A stretch of 12,122 nt of DNA from Candidatus Gallibacteroides avistercoris. Lineage in GTDB: Bacteria > Bacteroidota > Bacteroidia > Bacteroidales > CHK158-818. The notes under the pieces are model-generated. The model was not told the DNA's origin, made no database searches, and was given only the letters and a program-made list of their open reading frames with translations. The position numbers were made by a program, and so were the translations under genes. Positions within the stretch are counted from its first letter, which is position 1. Each line of letters opens with the position of its first letter. Location: the NCBI GenBank assembly GCA_018714665.1, contig DVNA01000099.1, positions 1-12,122 on the forward strand. The letters run 5' to 3'. Positions 1 to 7,057 of this stretch are shown in pieces.

Positions 1-1858
1 GTTGAACCTCTCAAATAGATATCCGGAAGGATTTCTTGTACGCCCGATCCAAAAATATCCGATACTACCCCTATAATTTTATAATATTTTTTATCAAATT
101 CGAGCGTTTGGCCAATTGGATTCAGTTTACCGAATTTATCGGCCATCTGTTGACTTATTATTTCCAGTCGGGGTCATCTTCTCGAAAAAGTTCTCCTTGC
201 AAAAGACGAATCTTCCAAAGATCAAAATGAGAGGGAAAAACTCCAAAAGGACGACAAAGAACAACTTGTGGATCTGATCCCGAAAGATCAATTTTAACGG
301 AATCTCTTTTACTGAATATATATTTCCCTGTTTTTTCGCGAAATCCAGAAACGGATTCAATCTCCGGCAGGTTTCTTATCTTTTCTATTAATTCGTCTTC
401 AATAATATGATAATTAGCAAAATTAGGTGCTGATGCAATACAGAATCTTTCTGGTTCAAAACCGGGATCGATGTTTTTCAGGTAATGAATCTGTTTGAAA
501 AACACGACCGAACAGAAAATAAACAATATACCTACTACCAACTGTACTCCAACCAATGCGTTTCGAGAGAAAAGCCGTTTCTCTCGGTTTGTCTCAACAG
601 TCTGGAACAGCATGGCAAAAGTCTGTCGTTTGAAGTAGACCAAAGGCCAAATCAACAGCAGTAACGAGAATAACACCAATATTAAAAAATAGAGGGCCAA
701 CTCTGTCCAGATAGCCGTAGCCGAAATTGGCATATTGGTAAAGAGACAGAAGTAGGGCAGTATAATCTCTACAATCAAACAACCCAAGAGAAAAGCTCCT
801 AACAAAATCAGGAAGAATTCGACAGCCATCATGGTATAAAGCTCTTTAAGGGAGGCGCCGATAGCCATTCTCAAAGCGATGTCTCGTTTGATTTGTTGCA
901 ATCGGCTCATAAAGAGGGCCAGATAATTGAATAACAGGCAAAGGATGGTGATAAAAGCGGCAGAGGCCAGTAATACGATGTTGTCGAACGACATGGGTTG
1001 GTATAAGGATAAGAAAATATTCTCCTTTGACAGATGGAAATCGTATAGTGGGTACAAGGATAACATTTCTATATTATCGCCAATGCACTCATTTATTTTC
1101 AAAAGGGAAATTTCCAGTTTTTTGTTGAACACCTCATAATCGACCCCTTCATGTAACTTCACAAAGGTATATACCCAATGAGGGCCTGTTATATCATTTT
1201 CTCTGAACGGCATGATATAATCGAACGAAAAATCGGTATGTTCGGATGTCTCTTTTACCAGACCAATTATGTTATAGGGAGCATACCCGGCAAAAAAGAT
1301 ACTGTCATGTATTTTATCATATTTTTTCGCAAAGGGGTTGCAATTCGCATTTATGGGATATATAAATAGGATATTATCTGGGTGGAACGTTAATTTCTCA
1401 CTCAATTCTAACACAACATCTTTTTCCCTTATTCGTTCTTTTTCCGTTACCAAAAGATGGAGGGAATCTTGGAAAAATAACTCCGGAGAGCCGGAGGTGA
1501 ACTGTACACCGAACATCTCAAAAAATTCGGGTGTAACTTGTAAAATCCGTTTAACCGATTGTCCGGCTTCTTGATAAGTTATAAGGCATAAGGAAGAAAT
1601 TTTTTCTATTTCGGGAAAATGCTCGGTTAAATAGTTGTGAAGTTCTGATTTAAAGGTTATATCAAACCTTCCCTCTCCTAATAAAAAGATTCTGTCCGAA
1701 TCGGGATAATCTTGGTTGTAGGTTATCTCATAACGAATCCACAGGAGGGATAGGGCAAAACATACAAAGCCGATGGCCAGTCCTACCATACTGACCACCG
1801 ACTGTTGTTTGTAATGACAGATGTTGCGCAAACCAATCTTTAAATAGTGTGCGATCAT
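1..1858 (-). pseudogene. FtsX/MacB-type ABC transporter permease, frameshifted and cut by the left edge
   Basis: This is the membrane subunit of an ABC exporter or mechanotransmission complex of the FtsX/MacB superfamily. The ATPase partner is not in the window. Visible parts: an N-terminal cytoplasmic stretch (YLKIGLRN), TM1 about residues 21-40, a MacB-like periplasmic domain to about 285, three TM helices (about 290-312, 345-368, 386-408) with the conserved cytoplasmic RRDIALRMAIGAS-like segment at 325-336, TM5 about 435-455, then a second periplasmic domain. The start is ATG at 1858. The frame stops at 158-160 after 566 residues, whereas Bacteroidota relatives usually have roughly 750-800. 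The frame 3-173 on the same strand continues the family pattern (IISQQMADKFG, then LNPIGQTLEF and IIGVVSDI) without a stop to the window edge. One base missing near 161-173 explains this; for example TGGAAATAA read as TGGGAAATA restores the frame. The sequence is visibly richer in A/T than the neighbouring genes. The family call is secure; whether the lesion is real or a sequencing error is not known. Confidence 0.85.
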
Positions 1859-1945
1859 ACGATCTAATATTTATTATTGTTCGTTTAGGAGTATATCGAT
1901 TTAAGTCATCAAAGAATATTTTGTACATTATACTAATGAGATATA

Positions 1946-1961
1946 TGCAAAAATCATGCCA
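1946..1961 (-). promoter_or_regulatory. Sigma-54 (-24/-12) promoter of the permease gene
   Basis: The minus strand reads TGGCATGATTTTTGCA, which fits the sigma-54 consensus TGGCAY-GR-N3-TTGCW at every constrained position with the GG and GC dinucleotides correctly spaced. The inferred start of transcription is near 1935, giving a leader of about 77 nt before the ATG at 1858. Sigma-54 promoters need an activator bound upstream, and palindromes of the expected kind lie at 2025-2061. No competing sigma-ABfr-type TAnnTTTG element was noticed in the leader. The match is by eye and is unusually good, so this is a strong inference and not a proven promoter. Confidence 0.75.
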
Positions 1962-2024
1962 AACATTTAAATAATTGTTAATCAATTAATTAAAATATGT
2001 CTCCCCATCAGATGCCGATTAAAC

Positions 2025-2040
2025 TGTGCGAAATCGCACA
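2025..2040. promoter_or_regulatory. Palindromic activator site 1 (TGTGCG-N4-CGCACA)
   Basis: The sequence TGTGCGAAATCGCACA is an inverted repeat with perfect 6-bp arms around AAAT. Its centre is about 98 bp upstream of the inferred sigma-54 start site. This is the usual place for binding of an NtrC-like enhancer-binding protein dimer. The regulator itself is not in the window. Confidence 0.7.
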
Positions 2041-2045
2041 TATTT

Positions 2046-2061
2046 TGTGCGATTCCGCACA
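2046..2061. promoter_or_regulatory. Palindromic activator site 2 (TGTGCG-N4-CGCACA)
   Basis: The sequence TGTGCGATTCCGCACA has the same perfect 6-bp arms as site 1 with a different 4-base centre. The two sites are separated by TATTT, so their centres are 21 bp apart, two helical turns, placing two dimers on one face of the DNA. The arms are conserved between the copies while the spacers differ, which is what a protein-binding site would show. Confidence 0.7.
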
Positions 2062-2291
2062 GTTGTACAAAGATCAGTTGTTTTTTTAGTCGGGAAATTC
2101 GGACGAATTTTAATGTGTGAAATAGGAAAAACGGCGTTTCTGGAAACATCCATTTATATGATAATGTTTTGTAACTATTTGATATAATTTATTTTATCGG
2201 TGTCCCTGGCTATAATGCTTCTTTTGTGCAGAGGAGCTAAACGGCTCTTTGGCCGTTCTTATGGCGGGTAGGAAACAATTTCCCTTCAAGG

Positions 2292-2307
2292 TGTTCGATT
2301 TCGCACA
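2292..2307. promoter_or_regulatory. Imperfect third copy of the palindromic site
   Basis: TGTTCGATTTCGCACA differs from the TGTGCG-N4-CGCACA sites by a single base in the left arm. It lies about 365 bp upstream of the inferred permease start site and just downstream of the Nudix gene stop. It may be a weaker remote enhancer site or chance. No other copy was seen in the window. Confidence 0.4.
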
Positions 2308-2407
2308 TCGGTATCGGGACGATCCTTTTATACGGAGAAATCTGTTGTTTTTGAGAGTTTCCCCTGTTTTTATTTGCCAATGCAAATATGCTGTCTTACG
2401 TCGGTGT

Positions 2408-2923
2408 TTATAGAATTTTTTCCTGATGCAGCCGGGAAAACTCTTGTTCAAAGTTGGGCGTAAAGATATTCTGCCCCAGATGTTGTTCTATCTCGTGGAT
2501 GGGCCAGAAACGTCCTGTTTCGAGTTCATCGCCGTCGGGAGTGATCTTACCGTCGAAGATGGTGATATGGGTATATACCAGCTCCTTTTCTATGGCAGAT
2601 TCGAATGTGTAACAAAGAACCCGACGGGCAGAGAACCCGTTGATGTTCAGCTCCTCGTTCGCCTCCCTGGAAAGGGCTTCCTCGACCGATTCTCCGTAAC
2701 GGATGTGTCCGCCTACGGCGGTATCCCATTTGCCGGGTTGTATATCTTTGTTCATCGCCCTTTTTTGCAGGTATAGTTCCCCTTTGGGGTTGAGGATATG
2801 CAGGTGTACTACCGGATGCAGGGGTTTGGCGCCGCTATGGCAGTAGTTACGGGTCTCGCGTCCGATCACTTCTCCCTGTTCGTTGACTATCGGGAAGATC
2901 TCTTCATTGTTCGGATTGGTCAT
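2408..2923 (-). CDS. Nudix hydrolase
   Basis: This is a 171-residue cytoplasmic Nudix-fold pyrophosphohydrolase with an N-terminal extension (NEQGEVIGRETR) as found in the YfcD/IPP-isomerase-like branch. The natural substrate cannot be read from sequence. The Nudix box spans residues 72-94, with G72, E78 and the metal-binding REANEEL core (R86, E87, E90, E91). The Gly expected near the end of the box is Asn93. The upstream part VVHLHILNPKGELYLQKR and the GKWDTAVGGH segment are standard for the fold. I chose ATG at 2923. An in-frame TTG at 2944 would add seven residues but would sit deeper inside topB. The start overlaps the topB stop codon region by 20 bp in another frame, so the two genes are probably translated from one mRNA. 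Function in housecleaning of nucleotides or isoprenoid-type diphosphates is inference. Confidence 0.88.
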   Translation of the reverse strand: MTNPNNEEIFPIVNEQGEVIGRETRNYCHSGAKPLHPVVHLHILNPKGELYLQKRAMNKDIQPGKWDTAVGGHIRYGESVEEALSREANEELNINGFSARRVLCYTFESAIEKELVYTHITIFDGKITPDGDELETGRFWPIHEIEQHLGQNIFTPNFEQEFSRLHQEKIL

Positions 2924-4961
2924 GGGTAGGATATTTTTGAGCAATTATTTTTTTCAGTTCATCGGTTGTCGATATACTTCCACATTCGTCGAAAGGGAGT
3001 CGGAACGTACAGCCCTCTTTCCAATGGGAGCATCCGTATGCCGATTTTCCCTTGATAATAGCCCCTTGGCCGCATAGCGGGCATATCGGTTGTTGCTCCT
3101 TGGGGGAGGGGGGTGATTGTTGTCTCTTGGAAGCGCGGGGAGCACGGGGCTTTTTCTCTTTTTGCGGAGCCGTATCTTCGACCGTGATGCTGCGTTGTTG
3201 CGTATCGGTCTTTACGCGATGGGTAATTTGTACGACCATCTCTTTGAGTTCTTGCAGAAAGGTCTGTGCGTCGTATTTACCCTGTTCTATGCGACGTAGT
3301 TTATTCTCCCAGATACCGGTCAGCTCGGCCGATTTAATCAGCTCATCCTGGATGGTGTCGATCAGTTCTATACCGGTTGCCGTGGGAATTAGATTTTTCC
3401 GCTCTTTGCGGATATAGTTTCGTTTGAAGAGGGTCTCAATGATGGCAGCCCGGGTAGAGGGTCGTCCTATTCCGTTTTCTTTGAGGGCATCACGCAAGGT
3501 TTCGTCTTCTACCAGTTTCCCGGCGGTTTCCATGGCCCGGAGCAGGATCGCTTCCGTATATGGTTTGGGGGGCTGGGTCCATTTCTCGGACAGTGCCGGT
3601 TCGTGCGGCCCGCTTTCGCCCTTGACGAAATCGGGTAATACCCGTTCTTCGTCGTTTTCAGTCTCTTTATCTGTCTCTTTGTTGAATACGGTTCGCCAAC
3701 CGGGTTTTAAGATTTGTTTTCCGGAGGTCTTGAAATCAACGTTCTCGACTCTTCCCGTAACCGTGGTGGTCGATACCGAACAGTCGGGATAGAAAGCGGC
3801 GATGAAACGGCGCGCTACCAAGTCGTACACCTTTTGTTCATTTTCCGTCAGGTGTTGGGCCGGGACGGAGGTGGGGATGATTGCATGGTGATCGGTTACC
3901 TTGCTGTTGTCGAAAACCTTTTTCGACTTTGTTATTTTGGCCGAAAGCAGCGGTTCTGTCAGCGTTTTATACGATACCAGCGCCTGCAATATTCCCGGTA
4001 CTTTCGGGTATATGTCGTCGCTCAGGAACGTGGTGTCTACGCGGGGATAGGTAGTTACCTTCTTTTCGTACAGCGATTGGATGAATTTCAATGTATCCTC
4101 GGCCGAGAATGAGAATTTTTTGTTACATTCTACCTGCAAGGAGGTCAGGTCGAATAAGCGGGGAGGGGATTCTTTTCCCTGTTTTTTCAAGATACCGGTT
4201 ACTTCAAACGTTTTTCCCTGTACGGTTTGTAGGGCTTGTTCTCCCTCCTCGACCGACGAGAAACGGCCTTTGGCAACCGAAAAGGTGGTATGGCGATAAA
4301 CCGTTTTCAGCTCCCAATAGGGTTGCGGTACGAAATTGTCTATCTCTTTTTGGCGGTTTACAATCAGGGCCAGCGTAGGGGTCTGTACCCGTCCGATGGA
4401 TAGCAATTGCCGGTTTTGTCCATATTTCAAGGTGTAGAGGCGGGTGGCGTTCATCCCTAACAGCCAGTCGCCGATGGCACGGGAGAGTCCGGCCTGGTAT
4501 AACCGGGTAAACTCTTCCTGGGGTTTGAGTTGTTGGAATCCCTCGCGAATGGCCTCCTCCGTCAGGGAAGAGATCCATAACCGATATACCGGGCATTTGC
4601 TGCCGGTTTTTTGGATAACCCAACGTTGTATCAGCTCTCCCTCTTGTCCCGCATCGCCGCAGTTTATGATGCTGTCGGCCTTGTTCATAAGCGTCTGGAT
4701 GATGTCGAACTGTTTTTTTACCCCTTTGTCTTCGATGAGTTTGATGCCGAATCGGGGAGGGATCATGGGTAGGACAGAAAGCGTCCACGGTTTCCATTGC
4801 GGGTAGTATTCGTGGGGTTCTTTGAGTGTACACAAATGCCCGAAAGTCCAGGTTACCTGATAGCCGTTGCCTTCAAAATATCCATCGTATCGGGTTTTGG
4901 CTCCCAATACGTCGGCAATCTCTTTGGCCACACTCGGTTTTTCGGCGATACAAACTTTCAT
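2904..4961 (-). CDS. topB: DNA topoisomerase III-type enzyme (type IA)
   Basis: This 685-residue type IA topoisomerase cuts and passes single DNA strands, relaxing negative supercoils and resolving catenated or recombination intermediates. An N-terminal TOPRIM domain has the EKPSVA motif (Glu7) and the acidic motif GDAGQEGE at 102-109. The catalytic tyrosine is Tyr305 in TTYPRVDT. DHHAIIPT (357-364) and GIGRPSTRA (497-505) are standard type IA motifs. A Pro/Lys/Arg-rich linker (about 588-625) leads to a C-terminal four-Cys zinc ribbon (Cys627, Cys630, Cys644, Cys651), and the length is normal for Bacteroidota topB-like proteins. The TOPRIM acidic motif is unusual: the canonical DADRE is DAGQE here, so the second Asp is Gly and the Arg is Gln. 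From memory this is widespread in Bacteroidota homologues, not a local mutation. The start ATG at 4961 has a promoter candidate directly upstream, and the Nudix gene overlaps its 3' end. Confidence 0.93.
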   Translation of the reverse strand: MKVCIAEKPSVAKEIADVLGAKTRYDGYFEGNGYQVTWTFGHLCTLKEPHEYYPQWKPWTLSVLPMIPPRFGIKLIEDKGVKKQFDIIQTLMNKADSIINCGDAGQEGELIQRWVIQKTGSKCPVYRLWISSLTEEAIREGFQQLKPQEEFTRLYQAGLSRAIGDWLLGMNATRLYTLKYGQNRQLLSIGRVQTPTLALIVNRQKEIDNFVPQPYWELKTVYRHTTFSVAKGRFSSVEEGEQALQTVQGKTFEVTGILKKQGKESPPRLFDLTSLQVECNKKFSFSAEDTLKFIQSLYEKKVTTYPRVDTTFLSDDIYPKVPGILQALVSYKTLTEPLLSAKITKSKKVFDNSKVTDHHAIIPTSVPAQHLTENEQKVYDLVARRFIAAFYPDCSVSTTTVTGRVENVDFKTSGKQILKPGWRTVFNKETDKETENDEERVLPDFVKGESGPHEPALSEKWTQPPKPYTEAILLRAMETAGKLVEDETLRDALKENGIGRPSTRAAIIETLFKRNYIRKERKNLIPTATGIELIDTIQDELIKSAELTGIWENKLRRIEQGKYDAQTFLQELKEMVVQITHRVKTDTQQRSITVEDTAPQKEKKPRAPRASKRQQSPPSPKEQQPICPLCGQGAIIKGKSAYGCSHWKEGCTFRLPFDECGSISTTDELKKIIAQKYPTHDQSEQ

Positions 4962-4983
4962 TTCCCGGTTTTCAAATTCAAGG

Positions 4984-5015
4984 CAAAAGTAAAATATAAA
5001 ATCCGGATGCCGAAA
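4984..5015 (-). promoter_or_regulatory. Bacteroides-type promoter for topB
   Basis: On the minus strand TACTTTTG (4984-4991) matches the -7 consensus TAnnTTTG exactly, and TTTC (5012-5015), 20 bp upstream, is a one-mismatch -33 element. The inferred transcription start is only about 15-20 nt before the topB ATG. It lies in the 62-bp gap after the preceding gene, so topB and the Nudix gene can be expressed independently of the TlpA-like gene. Confidence 0.5.
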
Positions 5016-5023
5016 TTCTGTTT

Positions 5024-6664
5024 TTATTTTCGTGTAGATTTGAGGTACTCCGATTGTATGGCTGTCCGTATCTCTGGTTGTGTAACGGGTTGGTAAAAAG
5101 CTGATAGCTCTTTGTCAGACAGGGCCCTTTTTAAGGCATATAACGACAAGATGACCCGTCGGCCGTATAAAATCTCGGAAAGCAATTTTGAATCTATCCC
5201 CATAGTTCGGCTCAACGTCGAGCGGTATTTTTGGAGCAGGGCCTGTTCCCGGGCTGCCAGTTGCAGGGCTGGATATTGTTGGTTGAAGGCTTTTGTTCGC
5301 CGGTGAAAATCCGAAATGCCTGCCGTATCGGAGGGTGTTTTCATGGAGAAAGAGTATCGTATCAACTCTTGTTCATCGGAAGTAAGCGGTATGTTTAATC
5401 GGTTGAAAGCGGAGACGACGTCGTTTCCCGTAACCGATTTTTTCCCGTCATCCATGATTTGGGAGAGTTCCAACCGGTCAATCAGGTTCAGGTACTCGGC
5501 GGCAAACAGGGACGAAGGGGTGCCGAGAGCCGTTAAATCGATACGGTAATAATCGGGCGGGAGGGAAATAGCTCTCTTCTGCAACCGTTTTTTGTATTCA
5601 AGATCAAACAGTCGGTTGGCAACCGAACATTGAAAACTTTTTCGGGCAATACCAGCCGCTTTTTCTCCTATGTGCAGGGCCTGTATCAGACTGTCCAGTG
5701 CCTGCTGCTGATGTTGAGCCAGTTGTCCTATTTTTTGTTTGTATGCTTGTGCCGACAACCCTTGAATCTCTATCGGGGTGGGAGGGAATAATCGGTACAT
5801 CGTAGTACGTATCGTTTTCAATTCTTGGTTCGTTTTTGCCTGGTCGCCTTCGTACCGCAGGTGAGTATAATTTAGTTCAGCCTCTTCCGGCTTTTGGTAT
5901 GGGACGGCCATCTCATCCAACTCTGCTGAAATGAAAAGTTCGTCTCCCGGTTCGGAATAGAAATGGATATATCCGTACGGAAGAAAAAGGGTATGTTGTT
6001 GCGGGTAGCTTTGCGGGAAGACAACGGAGAACCGTCCTGCCGAATCTATTTTTTGAGGAATCCGTTTCTGTTCTCCTGTGATAAGGTTGGTTTCGAGAAA
6101 CAAAGCGGTATCGATACCTAACCGAGAGTGATAACCGTTTAACAGTACGTGTACGACGCTTGTACTGGATTGAGGTCGTTTACCGGGTTGTTTCTGTACC
6201 GATGTCAAGGGTGTTTGTTTTGTGTCGGCCGATAGGGCGTGGTCGAATAGCGATATGTCGATGATTTTGAATGGAAAGTCTTGGGATGTGTTTATGAAAT
6301 CGACATATCTTACGGATGCCGGGATGGCTGGAAAATCTATAAAGAGAGTCATTTTTCCCGATTCAGGTATCATGATGCGTCGGCCTAAATCTCCCCCCTC
6401 CATATCTGTGGCTTTCCAAGAAGAGTGGCTTTTGAAATCGGTTAACCGAATCTCTTTTTCGAGGGTAACCGCCTTGTATGGGAAATAGCGGAGAGTGATG
6501 TAGAGGCGGGTCAGTCCCGTTTTGCGTTGGATGCTGTCGATGGTTATTGCCGTAGTGGTCCGTACTGCGAACGATGGCCTTTTAATGGTTTGAGAGGCTG
6601 TTGTTCGGTTTATCCCGAAAAATAATGCCGAGAAGAGATACAGGCAGATGTAAAAATGGTTCAT
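5024..6664 (-). CDS. Exported TlpA-like scaffold protein lacking a thioredoxin domain
   Basis: A 546-residue protein with an N-terminal signal peptide (hydrophobic stretch about residues 4-18, likely cleavage near TTAS/Q), so it probably acts in the periplasm or at the outer membrane. Residues about 30-140 form a beta-rich domain with the pattern SWKATDMEGG, then RIMIPESGKMTLFIDFP. This resembles the first domain of large Bacteroidales TlpA-family proteins. Residues about 168-250 are a second beta domain ending in SEPGDELFI, the usual EPGD signature. Residues about 265-520 are helical and contain the DYYRIDLTALGTPSSL segment of that family. In typical members a thioredoxin domain with a CxxC pair follows. 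Here the protein ends at LKSTRK and contains one mature cysteine (Cys346), so it cannot be a classical disulfide reductase. No remnant of a thioredoxin domain is found in the 62 bp before topB. Family assignment is from recollected sequence patterns; the molecular role is unknown. Confidence 0.75.
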   Translation of the reverse strand: MNHFYICLYLFSALFFGINRTTASQTIKRPSFAVRTTTAITIDSIQRKTGLTRLYITLRYFPYKAVTLEKEIRLTDFKSHSSWKATDMEGGDLGRRIMIPESGKMTLFIDFPAIPASVRYVDFINTSQDFPFKIIDISLFDHALSADTKQTPLTSVQKQPGKRPQSSTSVVHVLLNGYHSRLGIDTALFLETNLITGEQKRIPQKIDSAGRFSVVFPQSYPQQHTLFLPYGYIHFYSEPGDELFISAELDEMAVPYQKPEEAELNYTHLRYEGDQAKTNQELKTIRTTMYRLFPPTPIEIQGLSAQAYKQKIGQLAQHQQQALDSLIQALHIGEKAAGIARKSFQCSVANRLFDLEYKKRLQKRAISLPPDYYRIDLTALGTPSSLFAAEYLNLIDRLELSQIMDDGKKSVTGNDVVSAFNRLNIPLTSDEQELIRYSFSMKTPSDTAGISDFHRRTKAFNQQYPALQLAAREQALLQKYRSTLSRTMGIDSKLLSEILYGRRVILSLYALKRALSDKELSAFYQPVTQPEIRTAIQSEYLKSTRK

Positions 6665-6786
6665 GTTGACAGATGTTTATTACGTTATGTAAACAGATAA
6701 ACGTTAAAAAAGTTCGGGTGCAGGATGGCTATTTCGACCATATTGGCGCGCTTGGCTGTTTTTGAGATTGAAATGCTGGACAAAGA

Positions 6787-6817
6787 ATTGTGGAGAAGAA
6801 AAAAAGTACTATATTTG
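6787..6817 (+). promoter_or_regulatory. Promoter of the tRNA-Pro gene
   Basis: The sequence holds ATTG (6787-6790), 19 bp, then TATATTTG (6810-6817), an exact -7 TAnnTTTG match with ideal spacing for the Bacteroidota primary sigma factor. The predicted start of transcription is a few bases before the mature tRNA 5' end at 6828. Confidence 0.7.
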
Positions 6818-6827
6818 TAGCCGTTTT

Positions 6828-6902
6828 CGGGGCGTAGCGCAGTCCGGTTAGCGCACCTGCTTTGGGAGCAGGGGGTCGAAGGTTCGAATCCTTTCACCCC
6901 GA
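6828..6902 (+). tRNA. tRNA-Pro (anticodon UGG)
   Basis: A full cloverleaf can be folded. The acceptor stem is CGGGGCG with CACCCCG and discriminator A6902. The anticodon arm is CCTGC-TTTGGGA-GCAGG with anticodon TGG at 6863-6865, and the T arm is GAAGG-TTCGAAT-CCTTT. C1 pairs with G72 and the discriminator is A73, as expected for bacterial tRNA-Pro. The 3' CCA is not encoded (ACAAC follows), so it must be added after transcription. The sixth acceptor pair is C6833 opposite A6896, a mismatch in an otherwise fully paired stem. The gene stands alone with its own promoter and terminator. Confidence 0.95.
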
Positions 6903-6915
6903 CAACTTGATTATT

Positions 6916-6947
6916 AGGCGGTTACAAACTCTGTGGCCGCCTTTTTT
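6916..6947 (+). terminator. Rho-independent terminator after tRNA-Pro
   Basis: AGGCGGTTACA (6916-6926) pairs with TGTGGCCGCCT (6932-6942) over 11 bp, including two G-U pairs, around the loop AACTC. A T-tract follows at 6943-6947. The hairpin starts 14 nt after the tRNA and separates it from the GH92 gene. Confidence 0.85.
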
Positions 6948-6992
6948 ATGTAATTATTCAATTGTTATATCTATTATTTTACATTATTTCTG

Positions 6993-7000
6993 TATCTTTG
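6993..7000 (+). promoter_or_regulatory. Candidate -7 element for the GH92 gene
   Basis: TATCTTTG matches TAnnTTTG exactly and lies 57 bp before the ATG at 7058, with the expected start near 7006-7007. No good TTTG -33 element is visible at 19-21 bp upstream (only AT-rich sequence), so the promoter may be weak or activator-dependent. Confidence 0.45.
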
Positions 7001-7057
7001 AAAAGTTAAGAATATACTTACACGCAATATTTTCCAGAAAATTGAAAGTTGAAAAAA

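Larger units (their letters stand above)
1859..2407. other. 549-bp intergenic regulatory region
   Basis: No convincing gene is present between the Nudix stop and the permease start. Apart from the sigma-54 promoter and the three TGTGCG-type palindromes, it contains an 18-bp inverted repeat TATTTGC-N4-GCAAATA at 2371-2388 and a 6-bp hairpin AACGGC-N6-GCCGTT at 2240-2257. Neither has a following T-tract, so neither looks like a terminator, and no clear terminator for the Nudix gene was found. An 85-codon open frame at 2194-2451 on the minus strand runs through the end of the Nudix gene. It has low-complexity basic content and no family resemblance, so it is not called. Confidence 0.5.

Noticed and set aside
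158..173. Programmed ribosomal frameshifting as an explanation for the broken permease
   Set aside because: The overlap of the two frames has no X-XXY-YYZ slippery heptamer, and I see no strong downstream stem-loop. A simple one-base indel is more likely.
2240..2257. Hairpin AACGGC-N6-GCCGTT as terminator of the topB-Nudix transcript
   Set aside because: The stem is only 6 bp and neither strand has a proper T-tract after it.
2194..2451. 85-codon minus-strand open frame overlapping the end of the Nudix gene
   Set aside because: It overlaps a real gene in another frame, is rich in Lys/Arg/Ser with no domain pattern, and covers the palindromic regulatory region.
2924..2944. Upstream TTG start for the Nudix protein
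   Set aside because: It would add seven non-conserved residues and enlarge the overlap with topB; the ATG at 2923 fits the family start better.
4962..5023. A frameshifted thioredoxin domain after the TlpA-like gene
   Set aside because: Only 62 bp separate the stop from topB, far too short, and no CxxC-encoding sequence is present in any frame there.
6665..6720. Imperfect repeats containing GTTTA/TAAAC upstream of the TlpA-like gene
   Set aside because: The units match poorly and are mostly simple AT-rich sequence. No clear promoter or operator could be defined.
7049..7057. TTG start for the GH92 protein
   Set aside because: The ATG nine bases downstream follows an A-rich stretch typical of Bacteroidota and still gives a complete signal peptide.
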